A stretch of 9,314 bases of DNA from the NCBI GenBank assembly GCA_020629895.1, contig JAHDCM010000019.1, positions 1 to 9,314 on the forward strand, read 5' to 3'. Positions 1-6,857 of this stretch are shown here, in pieces. The notes under the pieces were generated by a model that worked only from the letters and a program-made list of their open reading frames with translations, did not search any database and was not told the DNA's origin. Made by a program: the position numbers and the translations under genes. Numbering within the stretch: the stretch's first letter is position 1; each line of letters begins with the position of its first letter. This stretch comes from Bacteroidota bacterium. GTDB lineage: Bacteria; Bacteroidota; Bacteroidia; Chitinophagales; UBA2359.

Positions 1-11
1 AGCTATTTTAC

Positions 12-44
12 CAAGCTACCGCTACTATCCCTCACGCGGTAGAC
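12..44 (-). repeat. 33-bp dispersed repeat, copy 1 (inverted partner at 7674-7706)
   Basis: Read on the minus strand, this stretch starts GTCTACCGCG and ends GTAGCTTG. It matches 7674-7706 on the plus strand at 32 of 33 positions; the one difference is C at position 33 against T in the reverse complement of the other copy. It contains the inner inverted pair CTACCGC/GCGGTAG. Both copies lie in gene-free spacers, so this is a dispersed intergenic repeat. The element may extend left beyond the window. Its function is unknown. Confidence 0.8.
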
Positions 45-90
45 AATGAGTGAATGAGTGGTTGACTGAATGATTGAATGAATTAGGCTG

Positions 91-112
91 CCGCCAGCGT
101 CATCGCTGGTGG
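91..112. repeat. REP-like hairpin
   Basis: CCGCCAGCG (91-99) pairs with CGCTGGTGG (104-112) around the loop TCAT, giving nine pairs with one G-T. No T-run follows on either strand, so it is not a classical terminator. It may be a REP-type element, or it may protect the 3' end of the typA message. Confidence 0.5.
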
Positions 113-120
113 TAATGGTG

Positions 121-141
121 ACAAATAACAGCCTCTGGCTG
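121..141 (-). terminator. weak candidate terminator downstream of typA
   Basis: On the minus strand CAGCC and GGCTG (141-129) form a five-pair stem around AGA, followed by TTATTTGT. It lies about 110 bases after the typA stop. The stem is short and the T-tract interrupted, so this is only a possible terminator. Confidence 0.3.
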
Positions 142-247
142 ATGTACTTTCATCTCACATTATACATGCTTTTTTCTGCCATACTTTGCTTTTACAAAGG
201 TATAACGCGGTAGACAATGAGTGAATAATTGAATGAGACGACTACTT

Positions 248-2053
248 TTAAGCAATCACTTTTTTATCTTCTCTTTTTCGTGCATTTTCGTCCAATAATA
301 TCTTACGAAGACGAATAGATTTAGGAGTAACTTCCACATATTCATTTGCTCGAATATATTCGAGTGCCTCTTCGAGTGAGTAACGAATAGGAGGAGCTAA
401 TTTTGCTTTGTCATCTGAACCCGCAGCACGCACATTCGATAATTTCTTCGTCTTATTGATCTTTACTACTAAATCATTGGGCTTGTTATGCTCTCCTACT
501 ACCTGTCCAACATAAATATCCTCGCCAGGAGCTACGAAAAACTTACCACGATCTTGTAATTTGTCGAGTGCATAAGCAATAGCTGTACCCGTTTCGCCTG
601 CAATCAAAGCACCCATATTTTTTTCAGGAATCCCTGCTTTTAAGGGGGCGTATTTTTTGAATCGATGCGAAATAATAGCCTCTCCTGCCGTAGCGGTCAA
701 TGCTTCATTTCTAAAGCCAATCAGACCTCTTGAAGGAATTTCAAACTCTAGTAAAGCCCGATCCGCCTTTAATTCCATTTTTAGCATCTCGCCCTTACGA
801 AGGGTTACTAAGTTAATAATGGCTCCCGACATATTCTCAGGCACATCTACGCTCAATTCTTCTACTGGCTCACATTTTACACCATCTACCTCTTTAATAA
901 TTACTTGTGGCTGCCCAATTTGTAACTCGTAGCCTTCTCTACGCATTGTCTCAATAAGTACTGATAAATGCAAAATACCACGTCCATACACATTAAACGA
1001 ATCAGGAGATGGTGTTGGTTCTACTTTAAGTGCCAGGTTCTTTTCGAGTTCTTTTTCAAGACGTTCTTTAAGGTGACGAGAAGTAACATATTTACCCTCT
1101 TTACCAAAAAAAGGAGAATTGTTGATGGTAAATAACATACTCATTGTAGGCTCGTCAATGGCAATTTGTGGCATGGCTTCAGGGTTTTCTGCATCAGCGA
1201 CAGTATCGCCAATCTCGAAACTTTCCAAGCCAACAATGGCACAAATTTCTCCTGCTTCAATTTCTTCTTTTTTCTCTTTTCCTAAACCATTGAATACGTA
1301 TAGTTCTTTGATTCGCGATTTTTGAATAGAACCATCTCGCTTACATAAAGAAACAGACTGATTACGCGCTAATTTCCCCCTAGATAGGCGTCCAATAGCA
1401 ATTCGCCCAATGAAGTTAGAGTAATCTAAAGAAGTGATTTGTAATTGAGTGCTTCCTTCTTCTATTTGTGGAGCAGGTAAATGTTCTAAGATAGCATCAA
1501 GTAGGGGAGTGATGTCTTCGGTTGGCGTTTGCCAATCTTCTCCCATCCAACCATGTTTGGCAGATCCATAAATAGTAGGAAAATCGAGTTGTTCTTCAGT
1601 GGCATCCAAATTAAACATCAAATCAAACACCGCGTCTTGTACCTCATCAGGACGGCAATTTTCTTTATCTACTTTATTAATGACTACCATCGGCTTCAAG
1701 CCCAAACTAATCGCCTTTTGTAAAACAAATCGCGTTTGTGGCATTGGTCCTTCAAAGGCATCTACTAAAACCAATACGCCATCGGCCATATTTAATACAC
1801 GTTCTACTTCACCACCGAAATCGGAGTGACCAGGTGTATCAATAATATTAATTTTTACACCTTTGTAAACTACTGAGACGTTTTTGGCTAGGATAGTAAT
1901 CCCTCTTTCGCGCTCAAGATCGTTATTGTCCATGATTAGTTCGCCTGGATTTTCATGATCCTTGAAAAGTTTACATTGAAGAAGCATTTTATCTACCAAT
2001 GTTGTTTTCCCATGATCTACGTGCGCAATGATTGCAATATTTCTAAGTTGCAT
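248..2053 (-). CDS. typA: Ribosome-associated translational GTPase TypA/BipA
   Basis: The 601-residue product has the length and layout of TypA/BipA, an EF-G-like GTPase that binds the 70S ribosome and helps growth under stress or cold, including 50S assembly. The GTPase domain shows G1 AHVDHGKT (10-17), the switch I sequence RERGITI (48-54), G3 DTPGH (72-76), G4 NKVD (126-129) and G5 SAKHG (164-168). A beta-barrel domain II follows (about 205-290), then EF-G III- and V-like domains and the TypA-specific C-terminal domain, including RGLIGFRNE and the GETGTAIAYAL stretch. It differs from EF-G and LepA by this C-terminus. The start is the only ATG placing the P-loop close to the N-terminus, as in the family. 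A minus-strand -7 box lies about 75 bases upstream. It is transcribed alone and diverges from the phasin-like gene. All key residues are present. Confidence 0.97.
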   Translation of the reverse strand: MQLRNIAIIAHVDHGKTTLVDKMLLQCKLFKDHENPGELIMDNNDLERERGITILAKNVSVVYKGVKINIIDTPGHSDFGGEVERVLNMADGVLVLVDAFEGPMPQTRFVLQKAISLGLKPMVVINKVDKENCRPDEVQDAVFDLMFNLDATEEQLDFPTIYGSAKHGWMGEDWQTPTEDITPLLDAILEHLPAPQIEEGSTQLQITSLDYSNFIGRIAIGRLSRGKLARNQSVSLCKRDGSIQKSRIKELYVFNGLGKEKKEEIEAGEICAIVGLESFEIGDTVADAENPEAMPQIAIDEPTMSMLFTINNSPFFGKEGKYVTSRHLKERLEKELEKNLALKVEPTPSPDSFNVYGRGILHLSVLIETMRREGYELQIGQPQVIIKEVDGVKCEPVEELSVDVPENMSGAIINLVTLRKGEMLKMELKADRALLEFEIPSRGLIGFRNEALTATAGEAIISHRFKKYAPLKAGIPEKNMGALIAGETGTAIAYALDKLQDRGKFFVAPGEDIYVGQVVGEHNKPNDLVVKINKTKKLSNVRAAGSDDKAKLAPPIRYSLEEALEYIRANEYVEVTPKSIRLRKILLDENARKREDKKVIA

Positions 2054-2126
2054 GATGCCTAGTTTGTTTGAAATGAAAAGATGGTATGTGGGTCTTAAAA
2101 AAGAGATACCTGATTGAAAAAGTGTG

Positions 2127-2134
2127 CAAAGATA
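2127..2134 (-). promoter_or_regulatory. Bacteroidota-type -7 box for typA
   Basis: On the minus strand this reads TATCTTTG followed by CAC, an exact match to TAnnTTTG, the -7 element of the Bacteroidota primary sigma factor. The predicted start of transcription is near 2120, giving a leader of about 68 bases. I see no TTTG at the usual -33 spacing, so the assignment rests on the -7 match and position. Confidence 0.6.
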
Positions 2135-2183
2135 CGCTTTTTACAGCAATCAGTGCTGCTTATTGTATAGAATAAATCATACC

Positions 2184-2208
2184 AAAAAATAACTGCCAAA
2201 AAGGCAGT
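2184..2208 (-). terminator. minus-strand terminator-like hairpin upstream of typA
   Basis: On the minus strand ACTGCC (2208-2203), loop TTTTT and GGCAGT (2197-2192) are followed at once by TTATTTTTT. This has the form of a rho-independent terminator facing typA. No minus-strand gene lies between it and the plus-strand phasin-like gene, so it would only stop antisense transcription. The six-pair stem is short and could be chance. Apart from this and the -7 box I see nothing definite between 2054 and 2422, although the phasin frame stays open back to 2207. Confidence 0.3.
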
Positions 2209-2422
2209 GTACAAAGTGCTGATATGGCTTGCTTCTACTAACAAGCGTTCATTAAATTCCCTAATAGTCTGTCAAAATTGCATTAAAAATAACAAACATC
2301 TGTTAGGATTTCGGAAAAAAGGGCAGCAAAAGACGATTTTATATGAAGAAATCACTAATGGCATAAGTGTTGATCAAAGGAGGGTACTATCGTTTTATTT
2401 AAAAACCAAAATGAAATTTATC

Positions 2423-2776
2423 ATGGCAAACGTAATTAAAAATTTATTTTATACTAGTGTTGGATTTACTGCATTGGTAACTGAAAAGGTGCAAGATTTA
2501 GTGGATGACTTAGTGAAGCAACGTAAGATTTCTCGTGAAGAAGGAAAGAAAATTGTTGACGAGTTTTGGCAAGATACGGAAACTAGAAAAGAAGAAGTAG
2601 AAGATCGTTTAAGCAAAACCGTAGAAAACGTTGTTTCTCGTTTTGACTTCTTAACAGGAAAAGATGTTGAAGATCTTCGTGAGCGTGTAGAAGAGCTGGA
2701 GGTAAAAGTAAAAGCAGCTACTGCTAAGAAAAAAACTACCCGTAAATCTACTAAGGCTACAAGTGCTGCGAAGTAA
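2423..2776 (+). CDS. Phasin-like small helical protein (COG3937-type) with basic tail
   Basis: The 117-residue product resembles the small phasin or PHA-synthesis-regulator family. It opens with a short amphipathic segment (NLFYTSVGFTALVTEKVQ, 7-24), continues as a charged helix (VDDLVKQRKISREEGKKIVDEFW, 27-49) and a coiled coil (about 82-98, DLRERVEELEVKVK), and ends in a Lys/Thr/Ala-rich tail (99-117) like that of PhaF-type or histone H1-like proteins. Such proteins can coat storage granules or bind nucleic acid through the tail, but no PHA synthase gene is in this window, so the role is not established. I chose ATG 2423 because family members start just before this amphipathic segment; ATG 2411, four codons earlier, is equally possible. 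The frame is open back to a GTG at 2207, but that extension looks non-coding. An AGGAGG near 2379 is too far upstream to act as a ribosome site. Confidence 0.75.
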   Translation: MANVIKNLFYTSVGFTALVTEKVQDLVDDLVKQRKISREEGKKIVDEFWQDTETRKEEVEDRLSKTVENVVSRFDFLTGKDVEDLRERVEELEVKVKAATAKKKTTRKSTKATSAAK

Positions 2777-2821
2777 GTAGTAGTTGCTAAATAATTTGAT
2801 TAGATAATTAACTATTATTCT

Positions 2822-2855
2822 TACCCGAACTGATGTTTTCAGTTCGGGTATTTTT
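2822..2855 (+). terminator. Strong intrinsic terminator after the phasin-like gene
   Basis: TACCCGAACTGA (2822-2833) pairs perfectly with TCAGTTCGGGTA (2839-2850) around the loop TGTTT, and TTTTTA follows. It sits 46 bases after the phasin-like stop. On the minus strand the same hairpin lies just past the sphingomyelinase-like stop but lacks a T-run there, so it would act mainly on plus-strand transcripts and at most weakly on the convergent gene. Confidence 0.9.
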
Positions 2856-2858
2856 ATA

Positions 2859-4934
2859 TCATTTATTTAACTTTACTACCCTTATTGACTGCTTGCCTTT
2901 CATTGTTTCGACCACAAAAGTATATGTTCCAATAGGCCAGTTGACTGTATTGATTGGAGAGGCGTTTATTTGATCGGTAGTTTGCTCAAAAAACAATTTC
3001 CCCTGTACGTCATATACACGTATGATGCCTTGTGTATGGGCAGGTAGTTTGACTTGGATCATTTCCTGAAAAGGACTAGGAAATACTTCTACTTGCCATT
3101 CTTCGTGTATGCCAATATTCGTATAATTTCCCCAGTTGATTTGCGCTGATAATGCCGAAGAGCATTTTCCATTGCTCTCAGCTACTTGATATAATCCCGC
3201 CTCATTAGGTATAAAATAAGTATCCGTTGCCCCTTCAATCGCTTCTCCTAGCCGATACCACTGTATATAAGCAGGTAAATCAGTAAACAACGTATCTCCC
3301 TGTTGCCAAATAGCTGGTTGAAAATTTGCATCTATGGTGCGTACTTCTGTTGTGTCAGACGCGATTGTATTTTCAAAGGTATGTTCATGAGAATAGGAAT
3401 AGGACATTTCACAATAATAGGCTCCTTCTTCAACGCTTATAGCTTCAAAACTTGCATCGTTGGCTCCTTCAATCGCTTCACCATTATAAAACCACTGATA
3501 GGCTACGGGATGATTAATCGTTACATCTAAAGAAAGAGGATCTTCTTCACATAAAAGCTCATTTGTTGAAGAAGTACTAATTGCAGGATAAACAGCCCGC
3601 CCAAATACGGCAAAGTGATCACCAAAATCAAAATAGCCCCACAAATTATCCTGAATGCCTCGCAAAATATGGAAATGGTTGGTGAATTCGATGGGAAGTT
3701 GATAACCACTCATTCCCAATACATAATCAATGACATTCCATTTCACACTCTCATCAAAATAACTAATATCTGTACTCGTAGATAAAGGCATATTAAAACG
3801 CGTAGGAGCTATAAACTGTATAGAATCGAATAGGGCTTGGTACATATCAGAGCCATGTTTGGTATTAAAATCGCCTGCAAATAAAACTGGCTCATTCGAT
3901 GGTATATTTTGCGCTGCAATAAACGCGCGTTGCTCTCCATACTGTGTATGCTTAATCCGCAGATCATCTTCTTGCCCACCTGCTTCGACATGTGTACCAA
4001 ATAGATGATAGGTTTTACCTAGTTTGTTAATTCGACAATACTGAATGCCCTTATTTGCCAAACAATCTCCCGCATTAAAATTACATTCCGTATAATCCCA
4101 ATCTACTGACTTTTCTATCGGCCATTTACTATAAAAAATCACGCCTCCATTATACAAATTTTCTCCTTCAGGGTTTAGTATCTCCGTTTTATAAGCATAT
4201 CCCGCTGCCTCAAAAGCGGGGTCTAAATGCCATTCGCGAGTCGTATCATCAATCGCTTCTTGTAAACAAACAACATCTAGGTAATCGGGCAAATTTTCTG
4301 CTAGATGATCGCCACGCAAGGCAATTGTTCGGTGTCCAATAGGAGGAGGCAAAAATTGTACATTCTGGGTAAGTACATTCAATACATTCGGATTTTCAAA
4401 ATCAGCCGCGTCAATCACAAACGATTGTGGATCATGCAAAACCAATAATAACTCCTTCCCTGAACGACCATATTTGCCTCCTAGTTTATGCTTTACCTGA
4501 TATGTCTTCTCTATACCAGCAAAAGTTCGTTCATGATCAGTATCTGGATACCAAGTTAAATCCGAAGAATCTGTTCCAGCTATTTGATAAAGAAAAGACC
4601 CATTTGATTGTTGAAGAACTGAAAACTGAAGCTCCAATCCATTGCCAGCCCTTAAAAAAATATCAAAAATTACCTCCTCTCCTTCAGGAATGACGATATT
4701 TTCATCCATCGACAATGCTACCTGACTCAATCGCCAAGCTTCACTCTGTGACGCATCTGCTTGCCACAAGCTATCAGCTAACACAAAAGTACCTGTTTGT
4801 TGTACCTCAATATCAAAGGTTAAGGTTGTGTTATTTTGGAAAGAAAATAAATGTTGACTCTTGCTATCAAAAGGAAGAAGAATGAAAAGGAAGCAACACC
4901 ATAAGGACAGTAAAAAAGACTGATGAAAATGCAT
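2859..4934 (-). CDS. Secreted neutral sphingomyelinase-like phosphodiesterase with Ig-like modules and T9SS sorting domain
   Basis: The 691-residue precursor belongs to the endonuclease/exonuclease/phosphatase fold and most resembles bacterial neutral sphingomyelinase C (Bacillus cereus SMase, Staphylococcus beta-toxin), which cleaves sphingomyelin to ceramide and phosphocholine. A signal peptide (1-26, ending DSKSQ) precedes an unrecognised beta-rich region (about 28-175). The catalytic domain (about 183-450) shows LNVLTQNVQFLP (185-196), the metal-ligand Glu in VVCLQE (E226), GGVIFYSKWPIEK (263-275), CLANKG (291-296), GTH (H315), the NIPSNEPVLFAGDFN run (343-357, with D355 and N357) and DH (439-440). 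The order and wording match SMase C, notably GGV..SKWPI, NKG and GTH. Two Ig-like modules follow (about 460-533 and 538-601), then a T9SS sorting domain (609-691, VFPSPF to IRVVKLN). It should be exported through Sec and released or anchored by T9SS. It lies 39 bases after the 87-residue gene on the same strand. Sphingomyelin itself as the substrate is inferred; other phosphodiester lipids are possible. Confidence 0.85.
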   Translation of the reverse strand: MHFHQSFLLSLWCCFLFILLPFDSKSQHLFSFQNNTTLTFDIEVQQTGTFVLADSLWQADASQSEAWRLSQVALSMDENIVIPEGEEVIFDIFLRAGNGLELQFSVLQQSNGSFLYQIAGTDSSDLTWYPDTDHERTFAGIEKTYQVKHKLGGKYGRSGKELLLVLHDPQSFVIDAADFENPNVLNVLTQNVQFLPPPIGHRTIALRGDHLAENLPDYLDVVCLQEAIDDTTREWHLDPAFEAAGYAYKTEILNPEGENLYNGGVIFYSKWPIEKSVDWDYTECNFNAGDCLANKGIQYCRINKLGKTYHLFGTHVEAGGQEDDLRIKHTQYGEQRAFIAAQNIPSNEPVLFAGDFNTKHGSDMYQALFDSIQFIAPTRFNMPLSTSTDISYFDESVKWNVIDYVLGMSGYQLPIEFTNHFHILRGIQDNLWGYFDFGDHFAVFGRAVYPAISTSSTNELLCEEDPLSLDVTINHPVAYQWFYNGEAIEGANDASFEAISVEEGAYYCEMSYSYSHEHTFENTIASDTTEVRTIDANFQPAIWQQGDTLFTDLPAYIQWYRLGEAIEGATDTYFIPNEAGLYQVAESNGKCSSALSAQINWGNYTNIGIHEEWQVEVFPSPFQEMIQVKLPAHTQGIIRVYDVQGKLFFEQTTDQINASPINTVNWPIGTYTFVVETMKGKQSIRVVKLNK

Positions 4935-4973
4935 ACACCGAATAATTTTGTAAAAACGATGTATAATAATACG

Positions 4974-5237
4974 TTATTTCCAGTAATCTACTAAATGAAT
5001 ACGGTCTAAATAAGGAGTTAAATATCTAACAGACTTGAAAGAACCAATTTTTTGGATACGATTAATGCCATGCTTGTACCATACTTCGGTATAAAAGTTC
5101 ATGCATCCATAAAGGTGAACATTATAATTGCCCTCTACACGCGCCATGATAAAGGTACATTCATCCCATAGGTAGGTCAATTTTTTTCCTTTGGATAAAA
5201 TATTAAACTCTCGTATGCTCAATCCGTTTGTTCTCAT
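4974..5237 (-). CDS. Conserved-looking hypothetical protein, 87 residues
   Basis: I do not recognise a named family. The product is soluble, without signal peptide or membrane segment. It is rich in aromatic residues and has a clear progression: LSIREFNILSKGKKLTYLWDE (6-26), a beta-like VEGNYNVHLYGCMNFYTEVWY (34-54) and SVRYLTPYLDRIHLVDYW (69-86). The alternation of helix and strand and the sensible amino-acid use suggest a real gene, and I have an impression of similar short Bacteroidota proteins with a 'Y-LY--F-VEV-Y' core. It sits between the glycosyltransferase gene (125 bases upstream) and the sphingomyelinase-like gene (39 bases downstream), all on the minus strand, so it may be co-transcribed with the latter. 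A possible -7 box lies at 5332-5325. Confidence 0.7.
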   Translation of the reverse strand: MRTNGLSIREFNILSKGKKLTYLWDECTFIMARVEGNYNVHLYGCMNFYTEVWYKHGINRIQKIGSFKSVRYLTPYLDRIHLVDYWK

Positions 5238-5324
5238 GACATAAAAATCCCATCAGTGATAAGGTTAGTGAAAAAGTTTAGTAGGAAAGATGGATAAAAT
5301 AAAAGGGAAAGCCTCAACTACTTA

Positions 5325-5332
5325 CAAATCTA
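5325..5332 (-). promoter_or_regulatory. possible -7 box for the 87-residue gene
   Basis: On the minus strand this reads TAGATTTG, matching TAnnTTTG, between the glycosyltransferase and the 87-residue gene. No TTTG is seen at the -33 spacing. The predicted leader would be about 80 bases. It would give the 87-residue gene and the sphingomyelinase-like gene a promoter separate from the glycosyltransferase. Confidence 0.4.
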
Positions 5333-5362
5333 CAAAACCCTTTTTAAAATTGCTACTAAAAT

Positions 5363-6481
5363 TTAGGCTTCTTTTTCTTTTGAAATTTTTACCAATCCTA
5401 ATAACTCGTCAATGGCATCGGTTAGTTTATTGGTTCGCTCTACGGGAATAGCACTATAATGTGTCACTCTTTCTAAGGCATGTTTTAAATTAAAATTATC
5501 TTGATCTACTGCAAAAAACAAGCCTCTTTTTTGGAAAGAGTGTGCGAGATACTCCTGTTCCGTCTGTTCGGGAGTTGGTACTAAAATAGCCGTTTTCTCC
5601 AAAGCCACCAAATCCATTATTGTGCTATAACCTGCCCTGGCAATCACTACCTTTGCCTCTAATAATGCCGCATTCAAGTTGGTAGCCGTCAAATAATTTA
5701 TCACACAAATACGGTCTCCTTTCCATCTTATCTCCTGCTTTTCGGTAACACCCCGCACCAATAATACCTGTCGATCAATTTCTTTAGCCTGTTTCAATAA
5801 CAACTCCTCAAAAAGTGTGCGTTGTGGTTCTGGCCCCGAAAGCACCATCAAAATGTCTAGTTTGCTCACTGGTAATGTGGTATCTATTAAGTGATTCGTT
5901 TTCAGTCTCGACAAGGGACCAATAAATCGAAACCGTTCTTTGTCAACTGTAAATTGATGCGCTAGATCACCACTCAAAGAAACAGACGGATCTGCAAAAT
6001 CAGGAACCCAACAGCGATCATACTGCCGTATCCATCCAAAATTAGCCCACTTTACTGATGGCTCCAAAAAACGCAAAGGAGTGGGCATTTTAATAAACAA
6101 CTGATGGGTCATAAACACACAAGGCACTTTTTTTGACCAACAACCAAACCGATTATCCGAAATTACCGCATCTACCTCATAAAAAGTTACGATTTGTTGC
6201 AATTTGCGATGCTCCTTATAAATTAGGTGCAAAATTTTCGGAATCTGCCCCACCATCGTTTTTACGAAGCCTCCTTCACCACTTTGATAATGAATCTGAT
6301 AGCCTGGAATCTCAATCGCCTTCAACTGTGGATACTCTGCTTGCAACAAAGCCAATGTGCGTCCATCACTTGCAATCAATACCTCGCAACCTCGCTCCAA
6401 TAGCTCGTTAATGATGGGCATACATCGCGTAGCATGTCCTAAACCCCAATTTAAGGGAGCAATTAAAATTTTATACGGCAT
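5363..6481 (-). CDS. GT-B fold glycosyltransferase, family 28/MurG-like
   Basis: The 372-residue product has the two-lobed GT-B layout of MurG-like (GT28) transferases, which move a sugar from a nucleotide donor. The N-lobe opens with ILIAPLNWGLGHATRC (5-20), the Gly-rich acceptor-side loop typical of this group, followed by VDAVISDNRFG (103-113). The C-lobe has the VLSGPEPQR strand and loop (213-221), then ARAGYST (281-287) and PTPEQTEQEYLA (302-313), which fit the donor-binding signature in which Gly, Ser/Thr and the Q/E motif contact the nucleotide sugar. It has no signal peptide and no membrane segment, so it should work on the inner face of the cytoplasmic membrane or in the cytosol. It is not MurG itself: the sequence lacks MurG's usual GGS and GQ motif forms. 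Acceptor and sugar cannot be read from sequence. It diverges from the lipoprotein-methyltransferase unit. The start ATG lies ten codons before the Gly-rich loop, as expected. Confidence 0.85.
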   Translation of the reverse strand: MPYKILIAPLNWGLGHATRCMPIINELLERGCEVLIASDGRTLALLQAEYPQLKAIEIPGYQIHYQSGEGGFVKTMVGQIPKILHLIYKEHRKLQQIVTFYEVDAVISDNRFGCWSKKVPCVFMTHQLFIKMPTPLRFLEPSVKWANFGWIRQYDRCWVPDFADPSVSLSGDLAHQFTVDKERFRFIGPLSRLKTNHLIDTTLPVSKLDILMVLSGPEPQRTLFEELLLKQAKEIDRQVLLVRGVTEKQEIRWKGDRICVINYLTATNLNAALLEAKVVIARAGYSTIMDLVALEKTAILVPTPEQTEQEYLAHSFQKRGLFFAVDQDNFNLKHALERVTHYSAIPVERTNKLTDAIDELLGLVKISKEKEA

Positions 6482-6503
6482 TTTAAAAATTAGGTTATTT
6501 TTT

Positions 6504-6534
6504 GAAGCCTAAAAATGTAATTTTATTATACAAA
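6504..6534 (-). promoter_or_regulatory. weak candidate promoter of the glycosyltransferase gene
   Basis: On the minus strand TTTG (6534-6531) is followed after exactly 19 bases by TAGGCTTC (6511-6504), two mismatches from TAnnTTTG. The spacing is correct for a Bacteroidota promoter, and the position is just upstream of the start codon at 6481. Because the -7 element is imperfect, this is tentative. Confidence 0.3.
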
Positions 6535-6651
6535 GGTCGTTATTTTCAATGATTGAATGTAGGAACGATCCCTTGTGATCTTCCAATTTGTAATAAATTC
6601 TAAAACCTGACTCCTGAAGCCTGTCACCAGACTCCGCTCTATGGACTATCT

Positions 6652-6679
6652 GTACAGACGTTTTGCAAAACGTCTCTAC
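6652..6679. repeat. 28-bp palindromic dispersed repeat, copy 1
   Basis: The core AGACGTTTTGCAAAACGTCT (6656-6675) is a perfect palindrome, flanked by GTAC on the left and CTAC on the right. A near copy lies at 7980-8007; aligned in reverse orientation the two match at 25 of 28 positions. Short palindromes of this general kind (GTAGAGACG...CGTCTCTAC) are, from memory, common in spacers of Bacteroidota and some other phyla. This copy ends 19 bases before the lipoprotein start, so it probably lies in that gene's leader. The rest of the 6482-6698 spacer shows only CCTGACTCC-like low-complexity DNA (about 6605-6635). Confidence 0.85.
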
Positions 6680-6698
6680 CAGACTAAATTTAAACACC

Positions 6699-6851
6699 AT
6701 GAAACATTTAAAAGTCTTCTTTTCAATTTTAGTGTTAACTTGCATCATGAGCAGTTGCGCAGGCTCTCGAAAAAGCAAATGCGACTGTCCTAAGTTCTCC
6801 GACGAACCGACCCAACAAGAACAGCGGGTAGACGATAATTATGATGTATAA
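6699..6851 (+). CDS. Small Cys-rich lipoprotein, 50 residues
   Basis: The product has a type II signal peptide: MKHLK, then a hydrophobic stretch FFSILVLTCIM (7-17) and the lipobox-like SSC with Cys20 as the lipidation site. The mature part is only about 31 residues, AGSRKSKCDCPKFSDE followed by an acidic, polar tail, with a CxC pair (C28, C30). It should be anchored in the cytoplasmic or outer membrane; no function can be assigned. Short lipoproteins with a CPKF-like motif near the N-terminus are, from memory, frequent in Bacteroidota. The ATG at 6699 is preferred over an in-frame TTG at 6663, because it places the signal peptide at the N-terminus. The stop is six bases before the methyltransferase start, so the two are very likely co-transcribed. 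Confidence 0.8.
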   Translation: MKHLKVFFSILVLTCIMSSCAGSRKSKCDCPKFSDEPTQQEQRVDDNYDV

Positions 6852-6857
6852 CGCTAG

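Larger units (their letters stand above)
34..226. repeat. 22-bp direct repeats (34-55 and 205-226) flanking a hairpin-bearing spacer
   Basis: An exact 22-base sequence beginning ACGCGGTAGACAATGAG occurs at 34-55 and again at 205-226. Its first 11 bases are also the end of the 33-bp dispersed repeat. The 149 bases between the copies hold a run of degenerate TGAATGA units (about 47-82), a strong hairpin (91-112) and a smaller one (129-141). I see no coding sequence between 1 and 247. The arrangement could come from insertion of a small element with duplication of flanking DNA, or from an old tandem duplication. Confidence 0.7.

Noticed and set aside
2372..2384. AGGAGG as a ribosome binding site for the phasin-like gene
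   Set aside because: It lies about 30 bases before the first ATG with no start codon at proper distance, and Bacteroidota rarely rely on such sites.
6564..6583. Imperfect palindrome GGAACGATC...GATCTTCC as an operator
   Set aside because: The arms differ by an inserted base, and GATC repeats of this size arise by chance.
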